NCBI RefSeq assembly: GCF_022513585.1
Contig: NZ_JAKWBF010000002.1
Coordinates: forward strand, 124,001 to 188,000
Direction: 5' to 3'
DNA length: 64,000 nt
Source of the DNA: Gordonia gummivorans
GTDB lineage: Bacteria > Actinomycetota > Actinomycetes > Mycobacteriales > Mycobacteriaceae
The translations under genes were made by a program, and so were the position numbers. Below, in pieces: positions 1 through 7,360 of this stretch (positions are counted from its first letter, which is position 1; the number at the start of each line of letters is the position of its first letter). The notes under the pieces were generated by a model that saw nothing but the letters and a program-made list of their open reading frames with translations, ran no database searches and was not told the origin of the DNA.

Positions 1-1187
1 GGCGACCTGATGATCACTTCGCCAACCTCGTTGCCGTCGCGGGCGACGATCTCGTCGGGGTCGGCCAGATGCCCGTCGTCGTGCACCTTCACCACGCGGA
101 CGTCGTCGTCGAGGCACGCACGCCCCGCGGTGCCGGCATGATCGGGCAAATCGGTGGGACGCAGGAAGGTGTTCCAGAATCCCTCGGTACTGCCGTAGCC
201 GTTAAAGATCCGCGGTGTGAGCACGTCCTGATAGTGCAGTGCGGCTTCGCGTTCCAGCGGCGCACCCATCGTGACGATGCCACGCAGGCTCGACAGGTCT
301 CGTGGCCTCGCCTGCTGCACAGTGGCCAGCATCGCCAGGTTGGTCGGTGCCCCGATGAGGAAGGTCAGCCGGTAGCGCTCCACCCAGTCGAGTGTCTGCT
401 CCGGGTCGAAGGTGCGCATCGGCACCAGCGACGAACCGAGGTAGAAGGTGGGATTGGGTCCCGCGCAGTAGAGTCCGCCGCGGTGGAACCACGGCGTCAT
501 GTTCAGCGTCCGATCCTCCGGCGACAGCGGGAAGTGCATGATCACGTCGTGCGCGGAGAAGATCTCGATGGCGCTGTTCATCGGCACCGCCTTGGGCATG
601 CCGGTGGTGCCCGACGTGTAGAGACGGGTCGTCTCGTCGAACACCCCGCGCGCGACGGTCGGGACGGGGCCATCCGACGGCAGGTCGGTGAACCGGATGG
701 ACACCGAACCCGGTACCAGATCACCGGATCCGACGCCGACGAGGATCTCCGGTGTGTGGTCGGCGCGTTCGATCGCATCGGTGACCATCGCGGTGAAGTC
801 GGTGTCGTACACGTAGACCTTGGGCCGGCTGACGTCCAGGATCACCGCGGTCTCTCCGGCCGCGAGCCGGAAGTTGACCGGGGAGCCGACCGCCCCGGCC
901 GCCTGACAGGCGAGGTAGAGCTGCGCGAACTCCGGACCGTTGAGCAGCTGGTAGGCCACCACGTCGCCCTCGCTCACACCGCGCTGCGCCAAACCAGCGG
1001 CGATCGCGTCGACCGCGGCGCCGAGCTGGGCGTAGGTCCACTCGGTGTCGGTCAGCGGGTCGATCATCGCAATCGCATTGGCGTATCGGGATACGTTGCG
1101 GCGGAATCCGTTCAGATAGGTGAACTCGTGCTCGAAGAAGGCACGGTACTGGTGTGCGTCGTACACATACTCTTGTGTGTCGCTCAT
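1..1187 (-). CDS. AMP-dependent acyl-CoA ligase, partial (cyclohexanecarboxylate-CoA ligase-like)
   Basis: This adenylate-forming CoA ligase activates a carboxylic acid to its CoA thioester. Its reading frame runs off the left edge, so the C-terminal domain is not seen. The minus strand translates as MSDTQEYVYDAHQYRAFFEH and onward, and carries the P-loop-like motif YTSGTTGMPKAVP near bases 585-625. Further on it has NGYGSTEGFW, the A5-type motif of the family. The ATG at 1187 follows GGAGATCAGCA, an acceptable ribosome site. It is third in a run with a badI-like hydrolase and a badH-like dehydrogenase, so a cyclohexanecarboxylate or other alicyclic/aliphatic acid ligase (AliA role) is inferred from context. 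Substrate is not readable from sequence; a general fatty-acid ligase is the main alternative. Confidence 0.75.
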   Translation of the reverse strand, partial: MSDTQEYVYDAHQYRAFFEHEFTYLNGFRRNVSRYANAIAMIDPLTDTEWTYAQLGAAVDAIAAGLAQRGVSEGDVVAYQLLNGPEFAQLYLACQAAGAVGSPVNFRLAAGETAVILDVSRPKVYVYDTDFTAMVTDAIERADHTPEILVGVGSGDLVPGSVSIRFTDLPSDGPVPTVARGVFDETTRLYTSGTTGMPKAVPMNSAIEIFSAHDVIMHFPLSPEDRTLNMTPWFHRGGLYCAGPNPTFYLGSSLVPMRTFDPEQTLDWVERYRLTFLIGAPTNLAMLATVQQARPRDLSSLRGIVTMGAPLEREAALHYQDVLTPRIFNGYGSTEGFWNTFLRPTDLPDHAGTAGRACLDDDVRVVKVHDDGHLADPDEIVARDGNEVGEVIIRS

Positions 1188-1292
1188 TGCTGATCTCCGA
1201 TGATCGATCCGGTTGACGACTCAGCCGGTCTGTGTCGATGAGGATGGCCGGCTCGGCAAGTGCAGTTCTGATTGCATGTTCGTCACGTCCGC

Positions 1293-2042
1293 CTAGCCGG
1301 CCATGGTGAGTCCGCCGCTGACGCTGATCACCTGGCCGGTGATGAACGACGCCGCGGGTGAGGCGAAGAACAGGACGGGTGCGGCGACCTCGTCGGGCCG
1401 GGCGAGCCGGCGGAATGGAATCGCCTTGACGAGAGCCTCTTTGAGCTTGTCCGGCTGCGCCTGGAACAGCGGCGTGTCGGTCGGTCCGGGGCAGACGGCG
1501 TTGACGGTGATCTGATACCGCGCCATCTCGCGGGCGAGCGACTTCGAGAGCGCGATCACGCCACCCTTGGCGCCGGCGTAGATGCTCTCCCCCGCGCTTC
1601 CGACCCGACCCGCGTCGGACGCAAGGTTGATGACCCGACCGCCCTGCCAACCGTCGGACTTGGATGCCTCCACCATGCCGGGGAGGAACGCGCTGGCCAT
1701 GTGGACCGGCCCGAGATAGTTGATCGCGACCACCTTCTCGGCGAATTCCGTTGTTGCGTTGAGGAACTGGTCGGTGCGGTCCCAGCCGGCCGCGTTGACG
1801 AGGATGTCGGGCACACCGACCTCCGCGTTGACGGCGTCGCGTAGTTCGTCGACCTTGGCGCGGTCGGCGACATCGACGGACATCGGGACGATGTTGGAGT
1901 TCTCGGCGGCGGTCTGCTTGGCGGCGTCGAGGTTCATGTCGGCCGCCACGACGGTGGTGCCCTGCTCGGCGAACGCGAGTGCGATGGCCTTGCCGATGCC
2001 CGATGCGGCACCGGTGACGACGGCGATGCTGTTGGTGCTCAT
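1293..2042 (-). CDS. SDR-family oxidoreductase (2-hydroxycyclohexanecarboxyl-CoA dehydrogenase-like)
   Basis: A 249-residue classical short-chain dehydrogenase. The N-terminal Rossmann motif TGAASGIGKA binds NAD(P), VNAAG follows, and the catalytic YAGAKG (Tyr-x3-Lys) lies after INLASDAG. The C-terminus ends in GQVISVSGGLTMAG, usual for the FabG-like branch. The ATG at 2042 follows GAGAAGGAATCATC, a good ribosome site. It starts 29 bases after the badI-like stop and precedes the CoA ligase, so the three form one operon. In the known cyclohexanecarboxylate route the SDR BadH oxidises 2-hydroxycyclohexanecarboxyl-CoA to the 2-keto ester that BadI opens; that role is inferred here from neighbours. 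A generic 3-hydroxyacyl-CoA dehydrogenase is possible. Confidence 0.8.
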   Translation of the reverse strand: MSTNSIAVVTGAASGIGKAIALAFAEQGTTVVAADMNLDAAKQTAAENSNIVPMSVDVADRAKVDELRDAVNAEVGVPDILVNAAGWDRTDQFLNATTEFAEKVVAINYLGPVHMASAFLPGMVEASKSDGWQGGRVINLASDAGRVGSAGESIYAGAKGGVIALSKSLAREMARYQITVNAVCPGPTDTPLFQAQPDKLKEALVKAIPFRRLARPDEVAAPVLFFASPAASFITGQVISVSGGLTMAG

Positions 2043-2071
2043 GATGATTCCTTCTCGTTGGGTCGCAGCGG

Positions 2072-2863
2072 TCAGGCGCCGACGTACTTGTTGAACTCGG
2101 GCATACGCTTCTCCGCGAAGGCCGCGGCGCCCTCGAGTCCCTCGGGTGAGTGGGTGAACAGATCGAGCGAGCTCATCGCGAGGTTCGACAGCCCCGCCTG
2201 ATGGTCGGTGTCGGCGTTGAAGCTCTGCTTGAGGAAGCGCAGTGTGGTCGGCGACTTCTCGGCGATCTCCGCGGCGATCTTCTTGGCCTCGTCGAGCAGG
2301 TCGGCGGCCGGGACGACCCAGTTGACCAGACCCCAGCGCTCGGCGGTCTCGGCGTCGTACTGGCGGCACAGGTACCAGATCTCGCGGGCGCGCTTCTCGC
2401 CGACGATACGGGCGAGGAAGGCCGAGCCGAAGCCGGCGTCGTAAGAACCGACCTTGGGTCCGGACTGGCCGAAGCGTGCGGTGTCGGCAGCGATCGTCAG
2501 GTCGCACAGCACGTGCAAGACATGCCCACCGCCGATCGCAAGCCCATTGACGGCGGCGATGACCGGCTTGGGGATGTCACGGATTGTCTTGTGCAGGTTG
2601 CCGATCTCGAACATTCCGCTCTCGCTCGGCCCGTAGTCGCCGGTCTCGGCGCGCTGCTTGACGTCTCCGCCGGTGCAGAACGCCTTCTCGCCCGCGCCGG
2701 TGAGGATGACCGCCTGCACGTTCTTGTCTGCCCAGGCCCGACGGAACGCGTTGATCATCTCCTCGACCGTCTTCGCCCGGAAGGCGTTGTATCGGTGCGG
2801 CCGGTTCATCGTGATGATCGCGGTCGGCCCCTCGACGGTGTAGTCGATGTCCTCGTAGTCCAT
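2072..2863 (-). CDS. badI: Crotonase-fold ring-cleaving hydrolase (2-ketocyclohexanecarboxyl-CoA hydrolase/BadI-like)
   Basis: A 263-residue crotonase-superfamily protein of the BadI/MenB branch, close in length to BadI (about 260). Visible landmarks are NRPHRYNAFRA, CTGGDVK, the oxyanion-hole region AVNGLAIGGGHVL, GPKVGSYDAGFGS (Ser140 and Asp142, matching the Ser/Asp pair known in BadI and MenB) and KRMPEFNKY at the end. BadI opens 2-ketocyclohexanecarboxyl-CoA to pimelyl-CoA; MenB closes the naphthoate ring. The neighbouring SDR and CoA ligase favour BadI. By eye, the position of the catalytic Tyr shared by BadI and MenB seems to be Thr (in LDLFTHSPE). An upstream ATG at 2926 is open, but the start at 2863 has GGAG nine bases ahead and fits family length. 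Confidence 0.75.
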   Translation of the reverse strand: MDYEDIDYTVEGPTAIITMNRPHRYNAFRAKTVEEMINAFRRAWADKNVQAVILTGAGEKAFCTGGDVKQRAETGDYGPSESGMFEIGNLHKTIRDIPKPVIAAVNGLAIGGGHVLHVLCDLTIAADTARFGQSGPKVGSYDAGFGSAFLARIVGEKRAREIWYLCRQYDAETAERWGLVNWVVPAADLLDEAKKIAAEIAEKSPTTLRFLKQSFNADTDHQAGLSNLAMSSLDLFTHSPEGLEGAAAFAEKRMPEFNKYVGA

Positions 2864-2906
2864 GGTGGCGCTCCCTGCTGCTAGCGTTTGTGACTGACCC
2901 TTCATG

Positions 2907-2929
2907 GTGAATGAATGTATATTCACTCA
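2907..2929. promoter_or_regulatory. FadR/TetR-type operator palindrome upstream of the badI-like operon
   Basis: GTGAATGAATGTATATTCAC at 2907-2926 is an inverted repeat (GTGAAT/ATTCAC) with an inner TGAAT-GTAT-ATTCA. The 18-mer at 2912-2929 fits the Bacillus FadR consensus as I remember it (TGAATGA-N4-TCATTCA) at about 15 of 18 positions. It lies 44-66 bases upstream of the start at 2863, where a repressor would block transcription. No regulator gene is adjacent in the window; an acyl-CoA-responsive TetR protein is inferred. Confidence 0.55.
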
Positions 2930-3191
2930 ACCGAGGTGTCAAGGATCACGCGGAGGCGAGCGCGGAACGCCGACGACGTCGGTGGGTGGTCGCTGATCCG
3001 AAGAGTACTGCGACCAACGCTCTGACCTGGGTTTACGTGGCGTCGGGGCCGCGAGGACCCCGCGCGTCGACAGGGACCTCATTTCTGGTCAGAGACCTTC
3101 GGAACTGCCGACGGTCCCTGACCACAAGTGAGGTCTCCGTGATGAATGGTCCGTTACGGCCACTTCGCCGACCCGAGGCGCGTCGCCGGCG

Positions 3192-3272
3192 AGTCGTGGT
3201 TTCAGAAACCGCGTGTCTGGTCAGAAACCCGAGGCGCACCAGCGGTTTCTGGCCACACCAGCGGTTTCTGGC
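3192..3272 (+). repeat. Dispersed repeat module A (CAGAAACC/GGTTTCTG foldback)
   Basis: About 75 bases containing CAGAAACCGC and CAGAAACCC followed by two copies of GCGGTTTCTG, so the unit can fold on itself in more than one way. The reverse complement of 41750-41826 matches it at roughly 95% by eye. No reading frame is shared between the copies. Function unknown. Confidence 0.65.
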
Positions 3273-3492
3273 GACCAATGCGGTTTATGCGACGAGGCCG
3301 CGCTCTTCCCGCCTCCATGATCGTCGGCAACGCCGACGGTGAGTCGCTGATCCGAAGAGTTCGGTGACTGGCGCTCTGGCCTGCGCATAAGCGTCCACCA
3401 CCCCACCGCTCTCTGAGGTGCCCGAGGCGCCGGCCGAGGGATGCCTCGAAGGGCAGGCGAACGGGCCACGTCAGCGAGGCGCCGGACCACTG

Positions 3493-3606
3493 AAAGTAGG
3501 GGAAGGTTCTTCCCCTACTTTCTGCCCCTGCTTGTTGAGTCGTCCGCGAGAAAATTCGCGGGGAGGACTCCAGGGATAGGGGACGAGTTTCTTCCCCTAT
3601 TTTTCG
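3493..3606 (-). repeat. Dispersed repeat module D, diverged copy
   Basis: Contains GTAGGGGAAGGTTCTTCCCC, then GAGTCGTCCGCGAG and a second GGGGACGAG/CTTCCCCTA arm pair. It is the reverse complement of the units at 23916-24019, 42196-42300 and 58177-58279, with several substitutions. It follows the C copy at 3349-3391, which is the same D/C pairing seen at the other loci, inverted. Confidence 0.6.
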
Positions 3607-3867
3607 TGGATCATCGTCGCCGCGCCGCGCTCCACGGCCCTCTTCCCGCCTCCATCGCCGCCGCAGGCGGCGGGTGCGTCGCTGACTCGAAGAGTTGGGT
3701 CACCACCGCTCTGACCTGGGCAAATGTAGCTTTTCGAGGAGTCGCTCCTGACACTCTGTGTCCTGTTGGAGGATCTGTGTACTGCAGCACCCGGTTGACC
3801 TGATTCGACACAGGGTGTGGTCTGAGGCCACCCATGGCACATCACCGCCCAGAGCGGCCTCGGCTTC

Positions 3868-3960
3868 GGTCTGGCCGTGTCCCGCGTCGTCCTGCGAGAA
3901 CTCGAGTTGAGTTGGAGAACGCGAGTGCTGCAGCACTCGCGTTCTCCAATTCGGCTCCAG
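3868..3960 (+). repeat. Dispersed repeat module B with perfect 38-base palindrome
   Basis: Bases 3912-3949 form a perfect palindrome without a loop (19-base arms, centre CTGCAG, arm start TTGGAGAACGCGAGTG). The flank CTGCGAGAACTCGAGTTGAG precedes it. The reverse complement of 41832-41926 repeats both flank and palindrome. A C module follows at 3997-4041. Confidence 0.65.
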
Positions 3961-4088
3961 TTGTCGCGGGCGCCAGCCGCGCGGAGGCCCCGGGCCTGAT
4001 CCGAAGAGTTCGGTGACCGACGCTGTGACCTGGGAAAATGCGCGGCCAGCACCTATCATCCGACGACTGGATGGACGAGCTCACCCAG

Positions 4089-4129
4089 AGGTTGCAGTTT
4101 GACGCGGATGCCGCGTCAAACTGCAACCT
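4089..4129. repeat. Perfect 19-base-pair hairpin in repeat island 1
   Basis: Left arm 4089-4107 (AGGTTGCAGTTTGACGCGG), loop ATG, right arm 4111-4129. All 19 pairs match. No U-tract follows and no gene end is near, so a terminator role is uncertain. It may be another mobile repeat unit with a single copy in this window. Confidence 0.55.
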
Positions 4130-4225
4130 TTGTGGGTACTCGTCTGCGGAGCGATGGGTTGGGTGACAATCGTGCCAAGGGTTGAGCCGTCCAGCCGACG
4201 TTGTAGCAGAAGGTGTCGCCTTCGC

Positions 4226-4340
4226 CGGGACGCGACGACCGACAATCGGTGACTGGGGTCGGGCCCGTCAGCCTCCGCTTCCGGGATGTTCCCGGACGAC
4301 CACCGTCATGGGCCCGATCCTGCCCACCGGCCCTACCCCC
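4226..4340 (+). repeat. Dispersed repeat module E
   Basis: About 110 bases, with GACAATCGGTGACTGG, GGGCCCGTCAGC, CTTCCGGGAT and GGGCCCGATCCTG in that order. The reverse complement of 42052-42165 agrees at roughly 90% by eye. In both places E is followed by module Z (CTTCCCGCCTCCA) and a C-type unit, so E-Z-C behaves as one block of about 180 bases. Confidence 0.65.
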
Positions 4341-4511
4341 CCACTTCCCGCCTCCATGATCGTCGACGACGTCGGCGGGTGGTCGCCGACTCGAGGAATT
4401 GAATGGACAGATCGCTCAAGCTCATCCATATGGCGAAGTCATGCGCACGTGCAGTTGCGGTCCTACACTGACGACACCTGACCGTCGGGGCCGTCGATTC
4501 TAGGAGTGACC

Positions 4512-5954
4512 ATGGCGGTTGACGAACATCATGAGCATCATCTGGCCGGCGGCGTCGACAGCCACGATGAATCCGCGTCGTACCTGAGCAAGCGGCAACT
4601 GCAGAGCGGCAGTGCAGGCTGGCTTCTGTTGGCCGGCCTCGGCGTGAGCTACGTGGTCTCCGGTGATTACTCGGGCTGGAACTTCGGGCTGGGCGAGGGC
4701 GGCTTCGGCGGCCTGCTGATCGCCGCGGTCATCATCGCCGCCATGTACTTCGCACTGGTGCTGGGCATGGCCGAGCTGTCCTCTGCCCTGCCCGCGGCCG
4801 GTGGCGGCTACACCTTCGCCCGACGCGCACTCGGACCGTGGGGCGGATTCGCCACCGGCACAGCCATTCTCATCGAATACTCCATTGCACCGGCAGCGAT
4901 CGCCACGTTCATCGGCGCCTACGTGGAGTCGCTGAACATATTTGGGATCAAAGACGGCTGGTGGGTGTATCTGGCGGCCTATGCGATCTTCATCGGCATC
5001 CACCTCGCCGGTGTCGGAGAAGCACTCAAGGTGATGTTCGCGATCACCGCGATCGCCCTCGTCGGACTGGTCGTCTTCTCGATTGCCGCGATCGGACACT
5101 TCGACGCCGGAAACCTGACCAACATCGCTCCCACCGATGCCGCCGGAGCGTCGGAGTTCCTGCCGTTCGGCTATCTGGGTATCTGGTCGGCCATCCCGTT
5201 CGCCATCTGGTTCTTCCTGGCCGTCGAGGGCGTGCCGCTGGCTGCCGAGGAGACCGCCAATCCGGAGCGCAATGTGCCGCGCGGCATCATCGCCGCGATG
5301 AGCGTCCTGCTGATCACCTGCGCTGCGGTACTGCTCCTCACAACCGGTGCCGGCGGTGCGAACGAGATGTCCGAAGCCGGAAATCCACTGGTCGAGGCGC
5401 TCGGTGATGGTGCCGCGGCCAAGGTGGTCAACTACATCGGCCTTGCCGGGCTCATCGCCAGCTTCTTCTCGATCATCTACGCGTACTCCCGGCAGCTCTT
5501 CGCCCTGTCACGCGCGGGTTACCTACCGACACAGTTGTCGGTGACCAACCGACGCAAGGCCCCGATGCTGGCGCTCATCGTGCCCGGCGTCATCGGGTTC
5601 GCGCTGTCGCTGACCGGCAAGGGCGAACTCCTGCTGAACATGGCCGTATTCGGCGCCGCGCTCAGTTACGTGCTGATGATGGTGAGCCACATCGTGTTGC
5701 GCGTCCGCGAGCCCAACATGGTCCGGCACTATCGCACCCCCGGAGGCGTGATCACCACCGGCTTCGCGCTGATCATCGCCGCGATCGCGGTGATCGCCAC
5801 ATTCCTGGTCGACGTGGTTGCAGCGCTGTGCTGTCTCGTGGTGTTCGCGCTGTTCATGCTGTACTTCGCCCTGTACAGCCGCCATCGGCTCGTGGCCAAC
5901 TCCCCCGACGAGGAGTTCGCCGCGCTGGCCGAAGCCGAGGACGAGGTCCGATGA
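4512..5954 (+). CDS. eat: Ethanolamine permease (APC superfamily)
   Basis: A 480-residue amino acid/polyamine/organocation transporter with about 12 hydrophobic segments after a His-rich soluble N-terminus (DEHHEHH). The APC opening GWLLLAGLGVSYVVSGDYSG and the substrate-loop region ELSSALPAAGGGYTFARRALG are clear, as is AVEGVPLAAEETANPERNVPRG. It is translationally coupled to eutB (ATGA overlap at 5951-5954), so import of ethanolamine for the lyase is a strong inference. The ATG at 4512 has AGGAG five bases ahead; a GTG at 4506 is in frame but overlaps that site. TACACT at 4464-4469 could be a -10 element, with a poor -35. Confidence 0.88.
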   Translation: MAVDEHHEHHLAGGVDSHDESASYLSKRQLQSGSAGWLLLAGLGVSYVVSGDYSGWNFGLGEGGFGGLLIAAVIIAAMYFALVLGMAELSSALPAAGGGYTFARRALGPWGGFATGTAILIEYSIAPAAIATFIGAYVESLNIFGIKDGWWVYLAAYAIFIGIHLAGVGEALKVMFAITAIALVGLVVFSIAAIGHFDAGNLTNIAPTDAAGASEFLPFGYLGIWSAIPFAIWFFLAVEGVPLAAEETANPERNVPRGIIAAMSVLLITCAAVLLLTTGAGGANEMSEAGNPLVEALGDGAAAKVVNYIGLAGLIASFFSIIYAYSRQLFALSRAGYLPTQLSVTNRRKAPMLALIVPGVIGFALSLTGKGELLLNMAVFGAALSYVLMMVSHIVLRVREPNMVRHYRTPGGVITTGFALIIAAIAVIATFLVDVVAALCCLVVFALFMLYFALYSRHRLVANSPDEEFAALAEAEDEVR

Positions 5955-7360
5955 AGTTCAGCCAGACCATCTCGGGTACCACCTACACCTTCGATGGGCT
6001 CGTCGAACTGATGGCCAAGGCCACCCCCGCCCGGTCCGGCGATGAACTGGCCGGCTGCGCCGCCGACTCCGACGCCGAACGTGCCGCGGCCGCATGGCAA
6101 TTGGCCGACCTGCCACTGTCGACATTCCTCGAGGAACTCGTTGTCCCCTATGAGTCCGACGAGGTGACCCGCCTCATCATCGACACCCACGATCGCAGCG
6201 CCTTCGGCGAGATCTCCCACCTGACGGTCGGCGGATTCCGCGACTGGCTCCTTGCCAACGTGACCCGCCCGGACGCCGCCGAACGGATCAGCTCCATTGC
6301 GCCGGCACTCACGCCGGAGATGGTGGCCGCGACGTCGAAGATCATGCGCAACCAGGATCTGATCCTGGTGGCCAAGTCGGCGACGGTCCGCTCGGCCTTC
6401 CGCACCACGATCGGTGTACCGGGAACCATCGCGACCCGACTGCAACCCAACCACCCGACCGACGATCCACGGGGGATCGCCGCCGCCACCCTCGACGGTC
6501 TGCTGATGGGTTGCGGCGACGCGGTCATCGGCATCAATCCGGCGACCGATTCGCCGCACGCCACCGCGGATCTGCTGCATCTCCTCGACGACATCCGGCA
6601 GCGTTTCGAGATCCCGATGCAGTCGTGCGTCCTCTCGCACGTGACGACCACCGTCGAACTCATCGAACAGGGCGTCCCGGTCGACCTGGTGTTCCAGTCG
6701 ATCGCCGGCACCGAGGGCGCCAACACCAGTTTCGGTGTCACCGTGCCGATGCTGTTGGAGGCCAACGAAGCCGGGCGGTCGCTGCATCGCGGGACGGTCG
6801 GCGACAACGTCATGTACCTCGAGACCGGACAGGGCTCGGCCCTCTCTGCCGGCGCGCACCTGGGTACCGGCGGCAAACCGGTCGACCAGCAGACACTGGA
6901 AACCAGGGCCTATGCGGTGGCACGTGCGCTGGAACCCTTGCTGATCAACACGGTCGTCGGGTTCATCGGGCCGGAATACCTCTACGACGGCAAGCAGATC
7001 ATCCGGGCCGGCCTCGAGGATCATTTCTGCGGAAAGATCCTGGGCCTGCCGATGGGCGTCGACGTCTGCTACACCAATCACGCGGAAGCCGACCAGGACG
7101 ACATGGACACGCTGCTCACCCTGCTGGGTGTCGCGGGCGCGGCCTTCGTCATCACCGTGCCCGGTGCCGACGACATCATGCTCGGGTATCAGAGCCTGTC
7201 GTTCCACGACGCCCTGTACGTCCGCGAGGCACTTGGTCTACGGCCGGCGCCCGAATTCGAGGACTGGCTGTCGCGGCTGGGCATGGCCGACCGCAACGGA
7301 CGCGTACTGCCCGTCGATCCGGCCACCTCTCCCCTGCTCTCGCTGGCGGCCCAACCATGA
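5951..7360 (+). CDS. eutB: Ethanolamine ammonia-lyase, large subunit
   Basis: A 469-residue EutB, the TIM-barrel catalytic subunit of adenosylcobalamin-dependent ethanolamine ammonia-lyase, which converts ethanolamine to acetaldehyde and ammonia. Length is near the usual 450-470. Recognisable stretches are ANVTRPDAAERISSIAPALT, SAFRTTIGVPGTIATRLQPN, DGLLMGCGDAVIGINPATDS, GTEGANTSF and HFCGKILGLPMGVDVCYTNH. It overlaps the permease stop and the eutC start, both by ATGA, so the three are one translational unit. No shell proteins, eutE/eutG or eutR-like regulator are next to it; acetaldehyde is presumably handled by unlinked dehydrogenases. Confidence 0.95.
   Translation: MKFSQTISGTTYTFDGLVELMAKATPARSGDELAGCAADSDAERAAAAWQLADLPLSTFLEELVVPYESDEVTRLIIDTHDRSAFGEISHLTVGGFRDWLLANVTRPDAAERISSIAPALTPEMVAATSKIMRNQDLILVAKSATVRSAFRTTIGVPGTIATRLQPNHPTDDPRGIAAATLDGLLMGCGDAVIGINPATDSPHATADLLHLLDDIRQRFEIPMQSCVLSHVTTTVELIEQGVPVDLVFQSIAGTEGANTSFGVTVPMLLEANEAGRSLHRGTVGDNVMYLETGQGSALSAGAHLGTGGKPVDQQTLETRAYAVARALEPLLINTVVGFIGPEYLYDGKQIIRAGLEDHFCGKILGLPMGVDVCYTNHAEADQDDMDTLLTLLGVAGAAFVITVPGADDIMLGYQSLSFHDALYVREALGLRPAPEFEDWLSRLGMADRNGRVLPVDPATSPLLSLAAQP

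Larger units (their letters stand above)
2941..4405. repeat. Gene-free mosaic of dispersed intergenic repeats (island 1)
   Basis: No credible gene lies between 2930 and 4511; open frames here overlap on all frames and have no recognisable domain. The stretch is built from modules found elsewhere in the window. Module C (about 45 bases, consensus TGATCCGAAGAGTTCGGTGA followed by a CTGACCTGGG-nAAATG tail) starts at about 2994, 3349, 3683 and 3997, with a decayed copy near 4388. Module Z (CTTCCCGCCTCCATGATCGT) precedes C at about 3305, 3642 and 4344. Modules A, B, D and E are listed separately. Almost the same set occurs in inverse orientation at 41750-42359. The bases from 4406 to 4511 hold the probable eut promoter region. 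Confidence 0.7.

Noticed and set aside
2911-3490. Open frames of 70-140 codons in the 2.9-4.5 kb gap
   Set aside because: They overlap on several frames, contain repeat-derived hairpins and no domain, and have poor starts; high GC content alone keeps frames open.
2941-4405. CRISPR array
   Set aside because: Repeated units are of several types, unevenly spaced, partly inverted and diverged; there are no uniform spacers and no cas genes.
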